From NCBI RefSeq assembly GCF_048569485.1, contig NC_134357.1, forward strand, positions 477,735,260-477,799,259: a stretch of 64,000 nt of DNA, in the 5' to 3' direction. The notes under the pieces were generated by a model. That model was not told the origin of the DNA and did not search any database. It saw only the letters and a list, made by a program, of their open reading frames with translations. Made by a program: the position numbers and the translations under genes. Source of the DNA: Anomaloglossus baeobatrachus. Taxonomy: Eukaryota; Chordata; Amphibia; Anura; Aromobatidae. How positions within the stretch are numbered: the first letter of the stretch is position 1; the number at the start of each line of letters is the position of its first letter. Shown piece by piece: positions 46,481-59,133 of the stretch.

Positions 46481-47275
46481 AGCTAGGGCTCAGGTTACGG
46501 CTCAGATTAGGGCTCAGATTAGGGCACAGGTTACGGCTCAGGATACGGCTTAGGGCTCTGGTTAAGGCTAGTGTTAAGTCTCAAGTTAGGGCTTGGGTTA
46601 GAAGTAGAGCTAGAATTCCAGCTCAGGTTAGGGATAGAGTTAGGAGTCGGATTAGGGATAGAGTTAGGGCTCAGGTTAGGGCTAGTGCTAAGATTAGGGC
46701 TTGAATTAGGACTAGATTTATGTCTGGAATTACAGCTCAGGTTAGGGATAGAGTTAGGAGTCGGATTAGGGATAGAGTTAGGGCTCAGGTTAGGGCTAGT
46801 GCTAAGATTAGGGCTTGAATTAGGACTAGAATTATGTCTGGAATTACAGCTCAGGTTAGGGATAGAGTTAGGAGTCGGATTAGGGATAGAGTTAGGGCTC
46901 AGGTTAGGGCTAGTGCTAAGATTAGGGCTTGAATTAGGACTAGAATTATGTCTGGAATTACAGCTCAGGTTAGGGATAGAGTTAGGAGTCGGATTAGGGA
47001 TAGAGTTAGGGCTCAGGTTAGGGCTAGTGCTAAGATTAGGGCTTGAATTAGGACTAGATTTATGTATGGAATTACAGCTCAGGTTAGGGATAGAGTTAGG
47101 AGTCGGATTAGGGATAGAGTTAGGGCTCAGGTTAGGGCTAGTGCTAAGATTAGGGCTTGAATTAGGACTAGATATATGTCTGGAATTACAGCTCAGGTTA
47201 GGGCTACAGTTGAGTCTCAAGTTAGGACTCAGGTTAGGACTTGGATTAGGACTCAGGTTAGGACTAGAGTTACTA
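46480..47275. repeat. Degenerate TTAGGG-containing array with a 114-bp higher-order period
   Basis: Units of about 12 bases such as TTAGGGCTCAGG and TTAGGGATAGAG. From 46627 to about 47200 a 114-base block (GTTAGGGATAGAGTTAGGAG and onward, including ATGTCTGGAATTACAGCTCA) is repeated five times (46627, 46741, 46855 and so on). It resembles but is not true vertebrate telomere repeat. Confidence 0.9.
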
Positions 47276-47939
47276 GTGTGGCACACTCTCCTGAGGGCCC
47301 ACACCCTGTATCACCAATGATAAGACTTACATCATCATAGCCTTTTGGCGGTTCCCTATAGAGCCTTTCTGAGAAGTGTTTTTTCCACATCAGCAGCTCA
47401 TCTAATTCATTACCCCCTGTTACCATATAAAGAGAAAAAAGAGAAAAAAACCTCCTCTTTTGAATTACCTATACACCTTCTGCACTTCACTAATGCAGAA
47501 CGCATCAGTTTTCTTTATACGTCTTTAGCAGACTAAAGCCCGCTACACACGCTTCAATATATCTCACAATCCGTCGTTGGGGTCAAGTTGTAAGTGACGC
47601 ACATCCGGCATCGTTTGTGAGGTATCTGCGTGTGACAGCTACATGCGATCAGGATTGAACGCAAAACCGTTGATCGCAAACACATCGTATCATTCTCTAG
47701 AATTGAGCGTTTTGTTGCACGAACCTAGTCAATTGTAACGTGTGACATCCCTCATACGATTTTGTTGTCTGATGCTATGTGCGCAGGTGTGCGCTCTGCA
47801 CCACAGCTTAAAAAAGGTCTGCTTCAGAGCGCAGCTAAAAAGCTGCGTTCTGAAGCGCCTCACAATGTCTGTCATGCACTAATCTCTGTCAGTCCGTCAC
47901 TATCTCTGTCCCTCACTCTCAGTCCATGTCAGTCTATCC

Positions 47940-49620
47940 CCCTCTCTCATATACTCACCGATCCCCGATCCCTGGCGCTGCACGGCATTCACACTGCTCC
48001 GGCGGCTTTTACTGTTTTGAAAAAGCCGGCCGCCCATTAAACAATCTCGTATTCCCTGCTTTCCCCGCCCACCGGCGCCTATGATTGGTTACAGTGAGAC
48101 ACGCCCCCACTCTGAGTGACAGGTGTCACACTGCACCCAATCACAGCAGCCGGTGGGCGTGTCTATACTGTGTAGTGAAATAAATAATTAAATAATTAAA
48201 AAAAACGGCGTGCGGTTCCCCCCATTTTTAAAACCAGCCAGATAAAGCCATACGGCTGAAGGCTGGTATTCTCAGGATGGGGAGCTCCACGTTATGGGGA
48301 GCCCCCCACCCTAACAATATCAGCCAACAGCCGCCCAGAATTGCCGCATACATTAGATGCGACAGTTCTGGGACTGTACCCGGCTCTTCCCGATTTACCC
48401 TGGTGCGTTGGCAAATCGGGGTAATAAGGAGTTATTGGCAGCCCATAGCTGCCAATAAGTCCTAGATTAATCATGTCAGGCGTCTATGAGACACCCTCCA
48501 TGATTAATCTGTAAGTTACAGTAAATAAACACACACCCGAAAAAATCCTTTATTAGAAATAAAAACACACACACATTCCCTGGTTCACCACTTTAATCAG
48601 CCCCAAAAAGCCCTCCTTGTCCGGCGTAATCCAGGATGATCCAGCGTCGCTTCAACCGCAGCTGCATGGAGGTGACCGGAGCTGCAGCACACACAGCCGC
48701 TCCGGTCACCTCCATGCAGCAAATGAAGACAGCCGTGCGATCAGCTGCTGTCACTGAGGTTACCCGCGGCCACCGGTGGATGCAGCGGTGGCCGCGGGTA
48801 ACCTCAGTGACAGCAGCTGATCGCACGGCTGTCTTCATTTGCTGCATGGAGGTGACCGGAGCGGCTGTGTGTGCTGCAGCTCCGGTCACCTCCATGCAGC
48901 TGCGGTTGAAGCGACGCTGGATCATCCTGGATTACGCCGGACAAGGAGGGCTTTTTGGGGCAGATTAAAGTGGTGAACCAGGGAATGTGTGTGTGTTTTT
49001 ATTTCTAATAAAGGATTTTTTCGGGTGTGTGTTTATTTACTGTAACTTACAGATTAATCATGGAGGGTGTCTCATAGACGCCTGACATGATTAATCTAGG
49101 ACTTATTGGCAGCTATGGGCTGCCAATAACTCCTTATTACCCCGATTTGCCAACGCACCAGGGTAAATCGGGAAGAGCCGGGTACAGCCCCAGAACTGTC
49201 GCATCTAATGTATGCGGCAATTCTGGGCGGCTGTTGGCTGATATTGTTAGGGTGGGGGGCTCCCCATAACGTGGAGCTCCCCATCCTGAGAATACCAGCC
49301 TTCAGCCGTATGGCTTTATCTGGCTGGTTTTAAAAATGGGGGGAACCGCACGCCGTTTTTTTTAATTATTTAATTATTTATTTCACTACACAGTATAGAC
49401 ACGCCCACCGGCTGCTGTGATTGGGTGCAGTGTGACACCTGTCACTCAGAGTGGGGGCGTGTCTCACTGTAACCAATCATAGGCGCTGGTGGGCGGGGAA
49501 AGCAGGGAATACGAAATTGTTTAATGGGCGGCCGGCTTTTTCAAAACAGTAAAAGCCGCCGGAGCAGTGTGAATGCCGTGCAACGCGGCGCCGGGGATCG
49601 GTGAGTATATGAGAGAGGGC
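47940..49620. repeat. 1.68-kb near-perfect palindrome
   Basis: The two 840-base arms are reverse complements around a centre at about 48780 (CCGCGGCCACCGGTGGATGC). The proof is that the plus strand 48636-48968 and minus strand 48593-48925 encode the same 110-residue frame with one or so differences. The mirror frames are by-products, not genes. Confidence 0.95.
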
Positions 49621-49764
49621 TGCTAACTTCAGTTACTCAGGGGATTAGTGGTCACCGGTGAGTCTTCACTGGTGACCGCTAATCAGGACGCGACACAGAC
49701 AGAGCCGCAGCATCACAATGAAGTCGGGTGAAGTTCACCCGAGTTCATTCTGACAGTGCGGCTC

Positions 49765-49862
49765 TGTCTGTGTCTGCTGTCATCTGCCATTCAGCTCTGC
49801 TACATGGCTGTCTGTGTCTGCTGTTAGCGGCCATGTAGCAGAGCTGAATGGCAGATGACATA
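49765..49862. repeat. Hairpin in the right flank of the palindrome
   Basis: TGTCATCTGCCATTCAGCTC followed by TGCTACATGGC at the left is complementary to GCCATGTAGCAGAGCTGAAT at the right, with arms of about 35 bases and a short loop. Confidence 0.8.
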
Positions 49863-50422
49863 GTAAAAACGCATCCCACATTACACACGCTTGGCAAGTC
49901 AATAAATAAAAAAAAAAAAAGGTGCTCAATGCATACGTCACAGAACACATGATCTAAAGGATCGCACACAAAATTGACCAATTTAACATAGACTACTAAC
50001 GCTCGTGTGACAGCAAATGAACGACCAACGTGAAATCTGATAGATCCCGTATGCAACCTGGGCGTGTCACATCGCAAATGCGATTGTACAACTAATTGCA
50101 ACGTGTAAAGTGGGCTTTACACTGCCTCCTGTTCTTGGACACGGATTTCATTAATTATCACTAGACATCTTCGGTGCATAAGGATTCCAAGCTTATCTAA
50201 CACAGTATCCTTTTGTGACGATCATCTGTCATAAATTACCCATTAGCCCGTTTTTTTCCTATAGATAAATCCTACCCTTGAGAAAGACCACAAAATACAC
50301 GGTCGAAACGTTGGGAATGAGATTTAATCTATATATTTTATGCACAAATAAATATATACACTTGAGCAGCAAAACGATTTTTCTCCTTGTTTTCATTCTA
50401 TAAGTGTGCCAGAGCTATTCTT

Positions 50423-51018
50423 TAGGACTAGAGTTACAGCTAGAATTCTAGCTCAGGTTAGGGCTAGAGTTAGGGCTCGAATTAGTGCTAGAGTTAGGCC
50501 TCGTATTAGGGCTAGAGTTGGGGATTGTATTAGGGCTAGAGTTGGGGCTCGTATTAGGGCTAGAGTTAGGGCTCGTATTAGGGCTAGAGTTGGGGCTCGT
50601 ATTAGGGCTAGAGTTGGGGCTCGTATTAGGGCTAGAGTTGGGGATTGTATTAGGGCTAGAGTTGGGTCTCGTATTAGGGCTAGAGTTAGGTCTCGGATTA
50701 GGGCTAGAGTTAGGGCTCAGATTAGGGCTAGAGTTAGGGCTTGGATTAGGGCTAGAGTTAGGGCTCAGATTAGGTCTAGAGTTAGTGCTAAAGTTAGGGC
50801 TCGGATTAAGGCTCATATTATGACTTGAGTTATGGGTAGGACTAGGCCTTCATTTAAGGCTAGTGCTTGGGTCAGTGTTAGGTTTAGGGCTTAAAATGAA
50901 GGCTTGGGTTTCAACAAGGTTAGGTCTAGTGCTAAGATTAGGGCTCAAATTAGGACTAGATTTATGGCTGGAATTACAGCTCAGGTTAGGGAGAGAGTTG
51001 GTGCTCGGATTAGGGTTA
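50423..51018. repeat. TTAGGG-like array, 12/24-bp unit
   Basis: TTAGGGCTAGAGTTGGGGCT and relatives, with a clear 24-base period from 50460 to 50810, becoming irregular later. It is probably continuous with the 46.5-47.3 kb array before insertion of the 2.6-kb element. Confidence 0.88.
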
Positions 51019-51025
51019 GAGTTAT

Positions 51026-51789
51026 GTGGGCGTCACACGAGACGATCTATCGTGCGATATGTCGTCGGGGTCACGGTTTTCATGACGCACATCCGGCATC
51101 GTTTGCAACGTTGTTTCGTGTGACACCTACGAGCGTCTCAGAATGATCGCAAATCGGTTACAAATCGTGTATCATTTACACGTCGTTTATTTTTAAAAAA
51201 TCGTTTATTCTTCTTTTATTTATTATTATTATTTATTATTATAGCGCCATCAATTCCATGGCGCTTTACAAGTGAAAGGGGTGTACATAATAGGGACAAG
51301 TACAATAATCATAAACACTACAAGGCACAGACAGGTACAGGAGGAGAGAGGTCCCTGCCCGCGAGGGCTCACAGTCTACAAGGGTAGATGAGGATACAGT
51401 AGGTGAGGGTAGAGCTGATTGAGCGCCAGTTGTTCATCGTACCCGGGGTAGCACACATCGCTTCGTGTGACACCCCGGGAACGATGAACACAGCTTACCT
51501 GCTTCCGCCGGCAATGCGGAAGGAAGGAAGTGGGCGGGATGTTTATGTCCCGCTCATCTCCGCCCCTCCGCTTCTATTGGGCGGCCGCTGTGTGACGTCG
51601 CTGTGACGCCGAACGTCCCTTCCCCTTCAGGAAGTGGATGTTCGCCGCCCACAGCGATGTCGCTCAGCAGGTAAGTACGTGTGATGGGGGTTTAACGACT
51701 TTGTGCGCCACGGGCAACTAATTGCCCGTGACGCACAAACGACGGGGGCGGGTACGATCGCTCGATAGATCGTATCGTGTGACGCCCGC
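51026..51789. mobile_element. Terminal-inverted-repeat element inside the TTAGGG-like array
   Basis: GTGGGCGTCACACGAGACGA at the left and the complement of the right end, GCGGGCGTCACACGATACGA. It shares GACGCACATCCGGCATCGTTT with the 47.5-50.1 kb element, so the two are related. It is interrupted by a LINE-like tail near 51195-51385. Confidence 0.8.
51195..51385 (-). mobile_element. L2-type LINE 3'-tail-like fragment
   Basis: On the minus strand AGACTGTGAGCCCTCGCGGG, then AAAGCGCCATGGAATTGATG, then AATAAT-type repeats, resembling the 3' ends of L2/CR1-like LINEs. Only the tail is present. Confidence 0.5.
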
Positions 51790-52020
51790 ATTAGGGCTTG
51801 GATTAGGACTAGAGTTAGGGCTCAGATTAGGACTAGCGTTAGGGCTCGGATTAGGACTAGAGTTAGGGCTCAGATTAGGACTAAAATTAGGGCTCGGATT
51901 AGGGCTCATATTATGACCTGAGTTATGGGTAGGACCAGGGCTTCATTTAAAGCTAGTGCTTGGGTCAGTGTTAGGTTTAGGTCTCAAATTAAGGCTTGCG
52001 TTACGGCTAGGGTCAGGTTA
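51790..52020. repeat. TTAGGG-like array, continuation
   Basis: TTAGGGCTTGGATTAGGACT and related units resume directly after the inserted element and fade out by about 52020. Confidence 0.85.
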
Positions 52021-52646
52021 AAGCAGTTACATAAAAGAGTTACATAAAAAGAAACTAATAAAAGAAAAATATAAATATGTATAATTTTTTTTTAATGTCG
52101 AATTTAAGCAAAAAGCAGAAAAAAACCCTAGAGAGTCAAAGTGCAAACTATAATTACATCAGTATTATCTTAAAATCTCCGCACTTGGGGGATACGAGGT
52201 TCAATATTGGAGCGATGGAAAGAGCTCAGAGTACTAAATAATGGGGCATGAAATACTCGCCTTGTCCCGGATACTGGCAGCCCATACTACGCCACTGTAT
52301 TCACGGGTCTGTGTTGGTGGCCATTTTAGTTGCCACCCAACTTTTCCTTGATCCAGAATGGTAAATTTACTTAGCTATATAGTGCTAATGTAACTTCAAC
52401 CATGTTGGTTGTCATCCAGCTTTTCCAGACTCGGACATAACAAAGCAGTGGACATCTTGGGTCTGTACCTGGCTCCAGGTAATCTGTCGGAGCTGACCAC
52501 GGATAGCTGTACCATGTGTCGCCAGGAATGTGCGCCCTCCCTCCTCTACTCTCGTTTACTGGAATCCCCGTCCTGTCCTGGAAATCTCTCAGGGTTAATG
52601 ATTGTCTGGAGCGGTCTTCCTGGAGGTGAATCATTTATACTGTGCC
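52021..52646. other. Unclassified intergenic sequence
   Basis: AT-rich start, then mixed sequence with no recognisable gene or repeat end. It is the left flank of the 450-bp array. Confidence 0.5.
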
Positions 52647-52660
52647 AGGAATAACAACAT
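52647..52660. repeat. 14-bp direct repeat flanking the 450-bp block (left)
   Basis: AGGAATAACAACAT immediately before the block is repeated exactly at 58830-58843 immediately after it. This fits a target-site duplication. Confidence 0.8.
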
Positions 52661-55600
52661 ATAACTGAATAGGATAACTGAAGTGAGCACTAATATATAT
52701 ATATGAGTGCAAGCCAAAAATACATACTATATATAAGAATAAGGCTGCACATCAAACTTAGATGATGGTATAATGCCTCAAGCATATGGAAAAATATTGG
52801 AATATACAATGAAAAATGCTACTTGCTAATTTGAACATGTGAATAATGAATTGCATACCTGCTATGAATATTAGGAAAAAGGAGATATTTAGCAATCGCA
52901 TTGATCAATGTAACTGAGCCCCAAAACCTCGTCAAGGTATATCTCTATATTGGGGTCCCTAGCTCTGTGACCCTAACTGTGTGTCATCTCATTGCAATTA
53001 AAAACTGCTATGGGTGGAGAGGGGTAACTAAGGACTTTCTTATATAGGAGATGGAAAAAACATGGCCGAAAGGGGCGGAGCTGTGTTCACATTCAGAAAA
53101 AAAAAACTACATATAACTGAATAGGATAACTGAAGTGAGCACTAATATATATATATGAGTGCAAGCCAAAAATACATACTATATATAAGAATAAGGCTGC
53201 ACATCAAACTTAGATGATGGTATAATGCCTCAAGCATATGGAAAAATATTGGAATATACAATGAAAAATGCTACTTGCTAATTTGAACATGTGAATAATG
53301 AATTGCATACCTGCTATGAATATTAGGAAAAAGGAGATATTTAGCAATCGCATTGATCAATGTAACTGAGCCCCAAAACCTCGTCAAGGTATATCTCTAT
53401 ATTGGGGTCCCTAGCTCTGTGACCCTAACTGTGTGTCATCTCATTGCAATTAAAAACTGCTATGGGTGGAGAGGGGTAACTAAGGACTTTCTTATATAGG
53501 AGATGGAAAAAACATGGCCGAAAGGGGCGGAGCTGTGTTCACATTCAGAAAAAAAACTACATATATAAGAAAGTCCTTAGTTACCCCTCTCCACCCATAG
53601 CAGTTTTTAATTGCAATGAGATGACACACAGTTAGGGTCACAGAGCTAGGGACCCCAATATAGAGATATACCTTGACGAGGTTTTGGGGCTCAGTTACAT
53701 TGATCAATGCGATTGCTAAATATCTCCTTTTTCCTAATATTCATAGCAGGTATGCAATTCATTATTCACATGTTCAAATTAGCAAGTAGCATTTTTCATT
53801 GTATATTCCAATATTTTTCCATATGCTTGAGGCATTATACCATCATCTAAGTTTGATGTGCAGCCTTATTCTTATATATAGTATGTATTTTTGGCTTGCA
53901 CTCATATATATATATTAGTGCTCACTTCAGTTATCCTATTCAGTTATATGTAGTTTTTTTTCTGAATGTGAACACAGCTCCGCCCCTTTCGGCCATGTTT
54001 TTTCCATCTCCTATATAAGAAAGTCCTTAGTTACCCCTCTCCACCCATAGCAGTTTTTAATTGCAATGAGATGACACACAGTTAGGGTCACAGAGCTAGG
54101 GACCCCAATATAGAGATATACCTTGACGAGGTTTTGGGGCTCAGTTACATTGATCAATGCGATTGCTAAATATCTCCTTTTTCCTAATATTCATAGCAGG
54201 TATGCAATTCATTATTCACATGTTCAAATTAGCAAGTAGCATTTTTCATTGTATATTCCAATATTTTTCCATATGCTTGAGGCATTATACCATCATCTAA
54301 GTTTGATGTGCAGCCTTATTCTTATATATAGTATGTATTTTTGGCTTGCACTCATATATATATATTAGTGCTCACTTCAGTTATCCTATTCAGTTATATG
54401 TAGTTTTTTTTCTGAATGTGAACACAGCTCCGCCCCTTTCGGCCATGTTTTTTCCATCTCCTATATAAGAAAGTCCTTAGTTACCCCTCTCCACCCATAG
54501 CAGTTTTTAATTGCAATGAGATGACACACAGTTAGGGTCACAGAGCTAGGGACCCCAATATAGAGATATACCTTGACGAGGTTTTGGGGCTCAGTTACAT
54601 TGATCAATGCGATTGCTAAATATCTCCTTTTTCCTAATATTCATAGCAGGTATGCAATTCATTATTCACATGTTCAAATTAGCAAGTAGCATTTTTCATT
54701 GTATATTCCAATATTTTTCCATATGCTTGAGGCATTATACCATCATCTAAGTTTGATGTGCAGCCTTATTCTTATATATAGTATGTATTTTTGGCTTGCA
54801 CTCATATATATATATTAGTGCTCACTTCAGTTATCCTATTCAGTTATATGTAGTTTTTTTTCTGAATGTGAACACAGCTCCGCCCCTTTCGGCCATGTTT
54901 TTTCCATCTCCTATATAAGAAAGTCCTTAGTTACCCCTCTCCACCCATAGCAGTTTTTAATTGCAATGAGATGACACACAGTTAGGGTCACAGAGCTAGG
55001 GACCCCAATATAGAGATATACCTTGACGAGGTTTTGGGGCTCAGTTACATTGATCAATGCGATTGCTAAATATCTCCTTTTTCCTAATATTCATAGCAGG
55101 TATGCAATTCATTATTCACATGTTCAAATTAGCAAGTAGCATTTTTCATTGTATATTCCAATATTTTTCCATATGCTTGAGGCATTATACCATCATCTAA
55201 GTTTGATGTGCAGCCTTATTCTTATATATAGTATGTATTTTTGGCTTGCACTCATATATATATATTAGTGCTCACTTCAGTTATCCTATTCAGTTATATG
55301 TAGTTTTTTTTCTGAATGTGAACACAGCTCCGCCCCTTTCGGCCATGTTTTTTCCATCTCCTATATAAGAAAGTCCTTAGTTACCCCTCTCCACCCATAG
55401 CAGTTTTTAATTGCAATGAGATGACACACAGTTAGGGTCACAGAGCTAGGGACCCCAATATAGAGATATACCTTGACGAGGTTTTGGGGCTCAGTTACAT
55501 TGATCAATGCGATTGCTAAATATCTCCTTTTTCCTAATATTCATAGCAGGTATGCAATTCATTATTCACATGTTCAAATTAGCAAGTAGCATTTTTCATT

Positions 55601-58600
55601 GTATATTCCAATATTTTTCCATATGCTTGAGGCATTATACCATCATCTAAGTTTGATGTGCAGCCTTATTCTTATATATAGTATGTATTTTTGGCTTGCA
55701 CTCATATATATATATTAGTGCTCACTTCAGTTATCCTATTCAGTTATATGTAGTTTTTTTTCTGAATGTGAACACAGCTCCGCCCCTTTCGGCCATGTTT
55801 TTTCCATCTCCTATATAAGAAAGTCCTTAGTTACCCCTCTCCACCCATAGCAGTTTTTAATTGCAATGAGATGACACACAGTTAGGGTCACAGAGCTAGG
55901 GACCCCAATATAGAGATATACCTTGACGAGGTTTTGGGGCTCAGTTACATTGATCAATGCGATTGCTAAATATCTCCTTTTTCCTAATATTCATAGCAGG
56001 TATGCAATTCATTATTCACATGTTCAAATTAGCAAGTAGCATTTTTCATTGTATATTCCAATATTTTTCCATATGCTTGAGGCATTATACCATCATCTAA
56101 GTTTGATGTGCAGCCTTATTCTTATATATAGTATGTATTTTTGGCTTGCACTCATATATATATATTAGTGCTCACTTCAGTTATCCTATTCAGTTATATG
56201 TAGTTTTTTTTCTGAATGTGAACACAGCTCCGCCCCTTTCGGCCATGTTTTTTCCATCTCCTATATAAGAAAGTCCTTAGTTACCCCTCTCCACCCATAG
56301 CAGTTTTTAATTGCAATGAGATGACACACAGTTAGGGTCACAGAGCTAGGGACCCCAATATAGAGATATACCTTGACGAGGTTTTGGGGCTCAGTTACAT
56401 TGATCAATGCGATTGCTAAATATCTCCTTTTTCCTAATATTCATAGCAGGTATGCAATTCATTATTCACATGTTCAAATTAGCAAGTAGCATTTTTCATT
56501 GTATATTCCAATATTTTTCCATATGCTTGAGGCATTATACCATCATCTAAGTTTGATGTGCAGCCTTATTCTTATATATAGTATGTATTTTTGGCTTGCA
56601 CTCATATATATATATTAGTGCTCACTTCAGTTATCCTATTCAGTTATATGTAGTTTTTTTTCTGAATGTGAACACAGCTCCGCCCCTTTCGGCCATGTTT
56701 TTTCCATCTCCTATATAAGAAAGTCCTTAGTTACCCCTCTCCACCCATAGCAGTTTTTAATTGCAATGAGATGACACACAGTTAGGGTCACAGAGCTAGG
56801 GACCCCAATATAGAGATATACCTTGACGAGGTTTTGGGGCTCAGTTACATTGATCAATGCGATTGCTAAATATCTCCTTTTTCCTAATATTCATAGCAGG
56901 TATGCAATTCATTATTCACATGTTCAAATTAGCAAGTAGCATTTTTCATTGTATATTCCAATATTTTTCCATATGCTTGAGGCATTATACCATCATCTAA
57001 GTTTGATGTGCAGCCTTATTCTTATATATAGTATGTATTTTTGGCTTGCACTCATATATATATATTAGTGCTCACTTCAGTTATCCTATTCAGTTATATG
57101 TAGTTTTTTTTCTGAATGTGAACACAGCTCCGCCCCTTTCGGCCATGTTTTTTCCATCTCCTATATAAGAAAGTCCTTAGTTACCCCTCTCCACCCATAG
57201 CAGTTTTTAATTGCAATGAGATGACACACAGTTAGGGTCACAGAGCTAGGGACCCCAATATAGAGATATACCTTGACGAGGTTTTGGGGCTCAGTTACAT
57301 TGATCAATGCGATTGCTAAATATCTCCTTTTTCCTAATATTCATAGCAGGTATGCAATTCATTATTCACATGTTCAAATTAGCAAGTAGCATTTTTCATT
57401 GTATATTCCAATATTTTTCCATATGCTTGAGGCATTATACCATCATCTAAGTTTGATGTGCAGCCTTATTCTTATATATAGTATGTATTTTTGGCTTGCA
57501 CTCATATATATATATTAGTGCTCACTTCAGTTATCCTATTCAGTTATATGTAGTTTTTTTTCTGAATGTGAACACAGCTCCGCCCCTTTCGGCCATGTTT
57601 TTTCCATCTCCTATATAAGAAAGTCCTTAGTTACCCCTCTCCACCCATAGCAGTTTTTAATTGCAATGAGATGACACACAGTTAGGGTCACAGAGCTAGG
57701 GACCCCAATATAGAGATATACCTTGACGAGGTTTTGGGGCTCAGTTACATTGATCAATGCGATTGCTAAATATCTCCTTTTTCCTAATATTCATAGCAGG
57801 TATGCAATTCATTATTCACATGTTCAAATTAGCAAGTAGCATTTTTAATTGTATATTCAAATATTTTTCCATATGCTTGAGGCATTATACCATCATCTAA
57901 GTTTGATGTGCAGCCTTATTCTTATATATAGTATGTATTTTTGGCTTGCACTCATATATATATATTAGTGCTCACTTCAGTTATCCTATTCAGTTATATG
58001 TAGTTTTTTTTCTGAATGTGAACACAGCTCCGCCCCTTTCGGCCATGTTTTTTCCATCTCCTATATAAGAAAGTCCTTAGTCACCCCTCTCCACCCATAG
58101 CAGTTTTTAATTGCAATGAGATGACACACAGTTAGGGTCACAGAGCTAGGGACCCCAATATAGAGATATACCTTGACGAGGTTTTGGGGCTCAGTTACAT
58201 TGATCAATGCGATTGCTAAATATCTCCTTTTTCCTAATATTCATAGCAGGTATGCAATTCATTATTCACATGTTCAAATTAGCAAGTAGCATTTTTCATT
58301 GTATATTCCAATATTTTTCCATATGCTTGAGGCATTATACCATCATCTAAGTTTGATGTGCAGCCTTATTCTTATATATAGTATGTATTTTTGGCTTGCA
58401 CTCATATATATATATTAGTGCTCACTTCAGTTATCCTATTCAGTTATATGTAGTTTTTTTTCTGAATGTGAACACAGCTCCGCCCCTTTCGGCCATGTTT
58501 TTTCCATCTCCTATATAAGAAAGTCCTTAGTTACCCCTCTCCACCCATAGCAGTTTTTAATTGCAATGAGATGACACACAGTTAGGGTCACAGAGCTAGG

Positions 58601-58829
58601 GACCCCAATATAGAGATATACCTTGACGAGGTTTTGGGGCTCAGTTACATTGATCAATGCGATTGCTAAATATCTCCTTTTTCCTAATATTCATAGCAGG
58701 TATGCAATTCATTATTCACACGTTCAAATTAGCAAGTAGCATTTTTCATTGTATATTCCAATATTTTTCCATATGCTTGAGGCATTATACCATCATCTAA
58801 GTTTGATGTGCAGCCTTATTCTTATATAT
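52661..58829. repeat. 450-bp satellite block: two units inverted against about 11.7 units
   Basis: From 53562 rightward a 450-base unit (TATATAAGAAAGTCCTTAGT and onward) repeats exactly every 450 bases (54012, 54462 and so on to 58512), ending partway through a unit at 58829. From 52661 to about 53560 two units run in the opposite orientation, so the junction near 53560 is a large palindrome. Interior units look identical; the few changes I see are in the rightmost units. Each unit includes a GC box-like CTCCGCCCC and a TATA-like CTATATAAG about 40 bases apart. Confidence 0.95.
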
Positions 58830-58843
58830 AGGAATAACAACAT
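58830..58843. repeat. 14-bp direct repeat flanking the 450-bp block (right)
   Basis: An exact copy of the sequence at 52647-52660, marking the right edge of the inserted block. Confidence 0.8.
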
Positions 58844-59133
58844 GACCACACATGAGAAATATAGATATCTTATCCTGGGAAAGCTGGGTGATTGCCAAGT
58901 ACAACACTACTACAACTACTACAGCTGTCGGGTTTTGGCACGGGTCACTTATGCTGCGATGTTTAGGGGCACGGTCACACATAGCAGATTTTTCCACAAT
59001 GAATCGCAGCTTTTCAGCAGAGAAATCTGTCTTTGTTTCATGATGATTTTGAAGCAGATTTTTATCCTTTATAACAAAAATTTCCATGCAACAGTTTATA
59101 AAGGGATTGTCCATTACTTTAAAACACAGAATG
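58844..59133. other. Intergenic sequence, nothing recognised
   Basis: A short unique-looking stretch with an ACTACTACAACTACTAC simple run. AAAGGGATTGTCCATTACTT near 59101 resembles the end of frog MITEs such as that at 60418. The 129-codon open frame across it has no recognisable homology. Confidence 0.4.

Larger units (their letters stand above)
47534..50119. mobile_element. 2.6-kb terminal-inverted-repeat element with a giant internal palindrome
   Basis: The ends TAAAGCCCGCTACACACG and, on the complement of the right end, TAAAGCCCACTTTACACG define the element. Subterminal parts (GACGCACATCCGGCATCGTTT) are shared with the element at 51026-51789. The centre is the 47940-49620 palindrome. No transposase frame is found, so it is a non-autonomous foldback type. 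Confidence 0.78.

Noticed and set aside
46531-47320. 257-codon Asn/Ser/Pro-rich and 249-codon Leu/Gly-rich frames, and similar ones at 50406-50828
   Set aside because: Translations of the TTAGGG-like 12-mer repeat on opposite strands; multiples of three keep them open by chance.
48593-48968. 110-codon frame present on both strands
   Set aside because: It is the same sequence read on the two arms of a palindrome; there is no homology and it sits in a transposable element.
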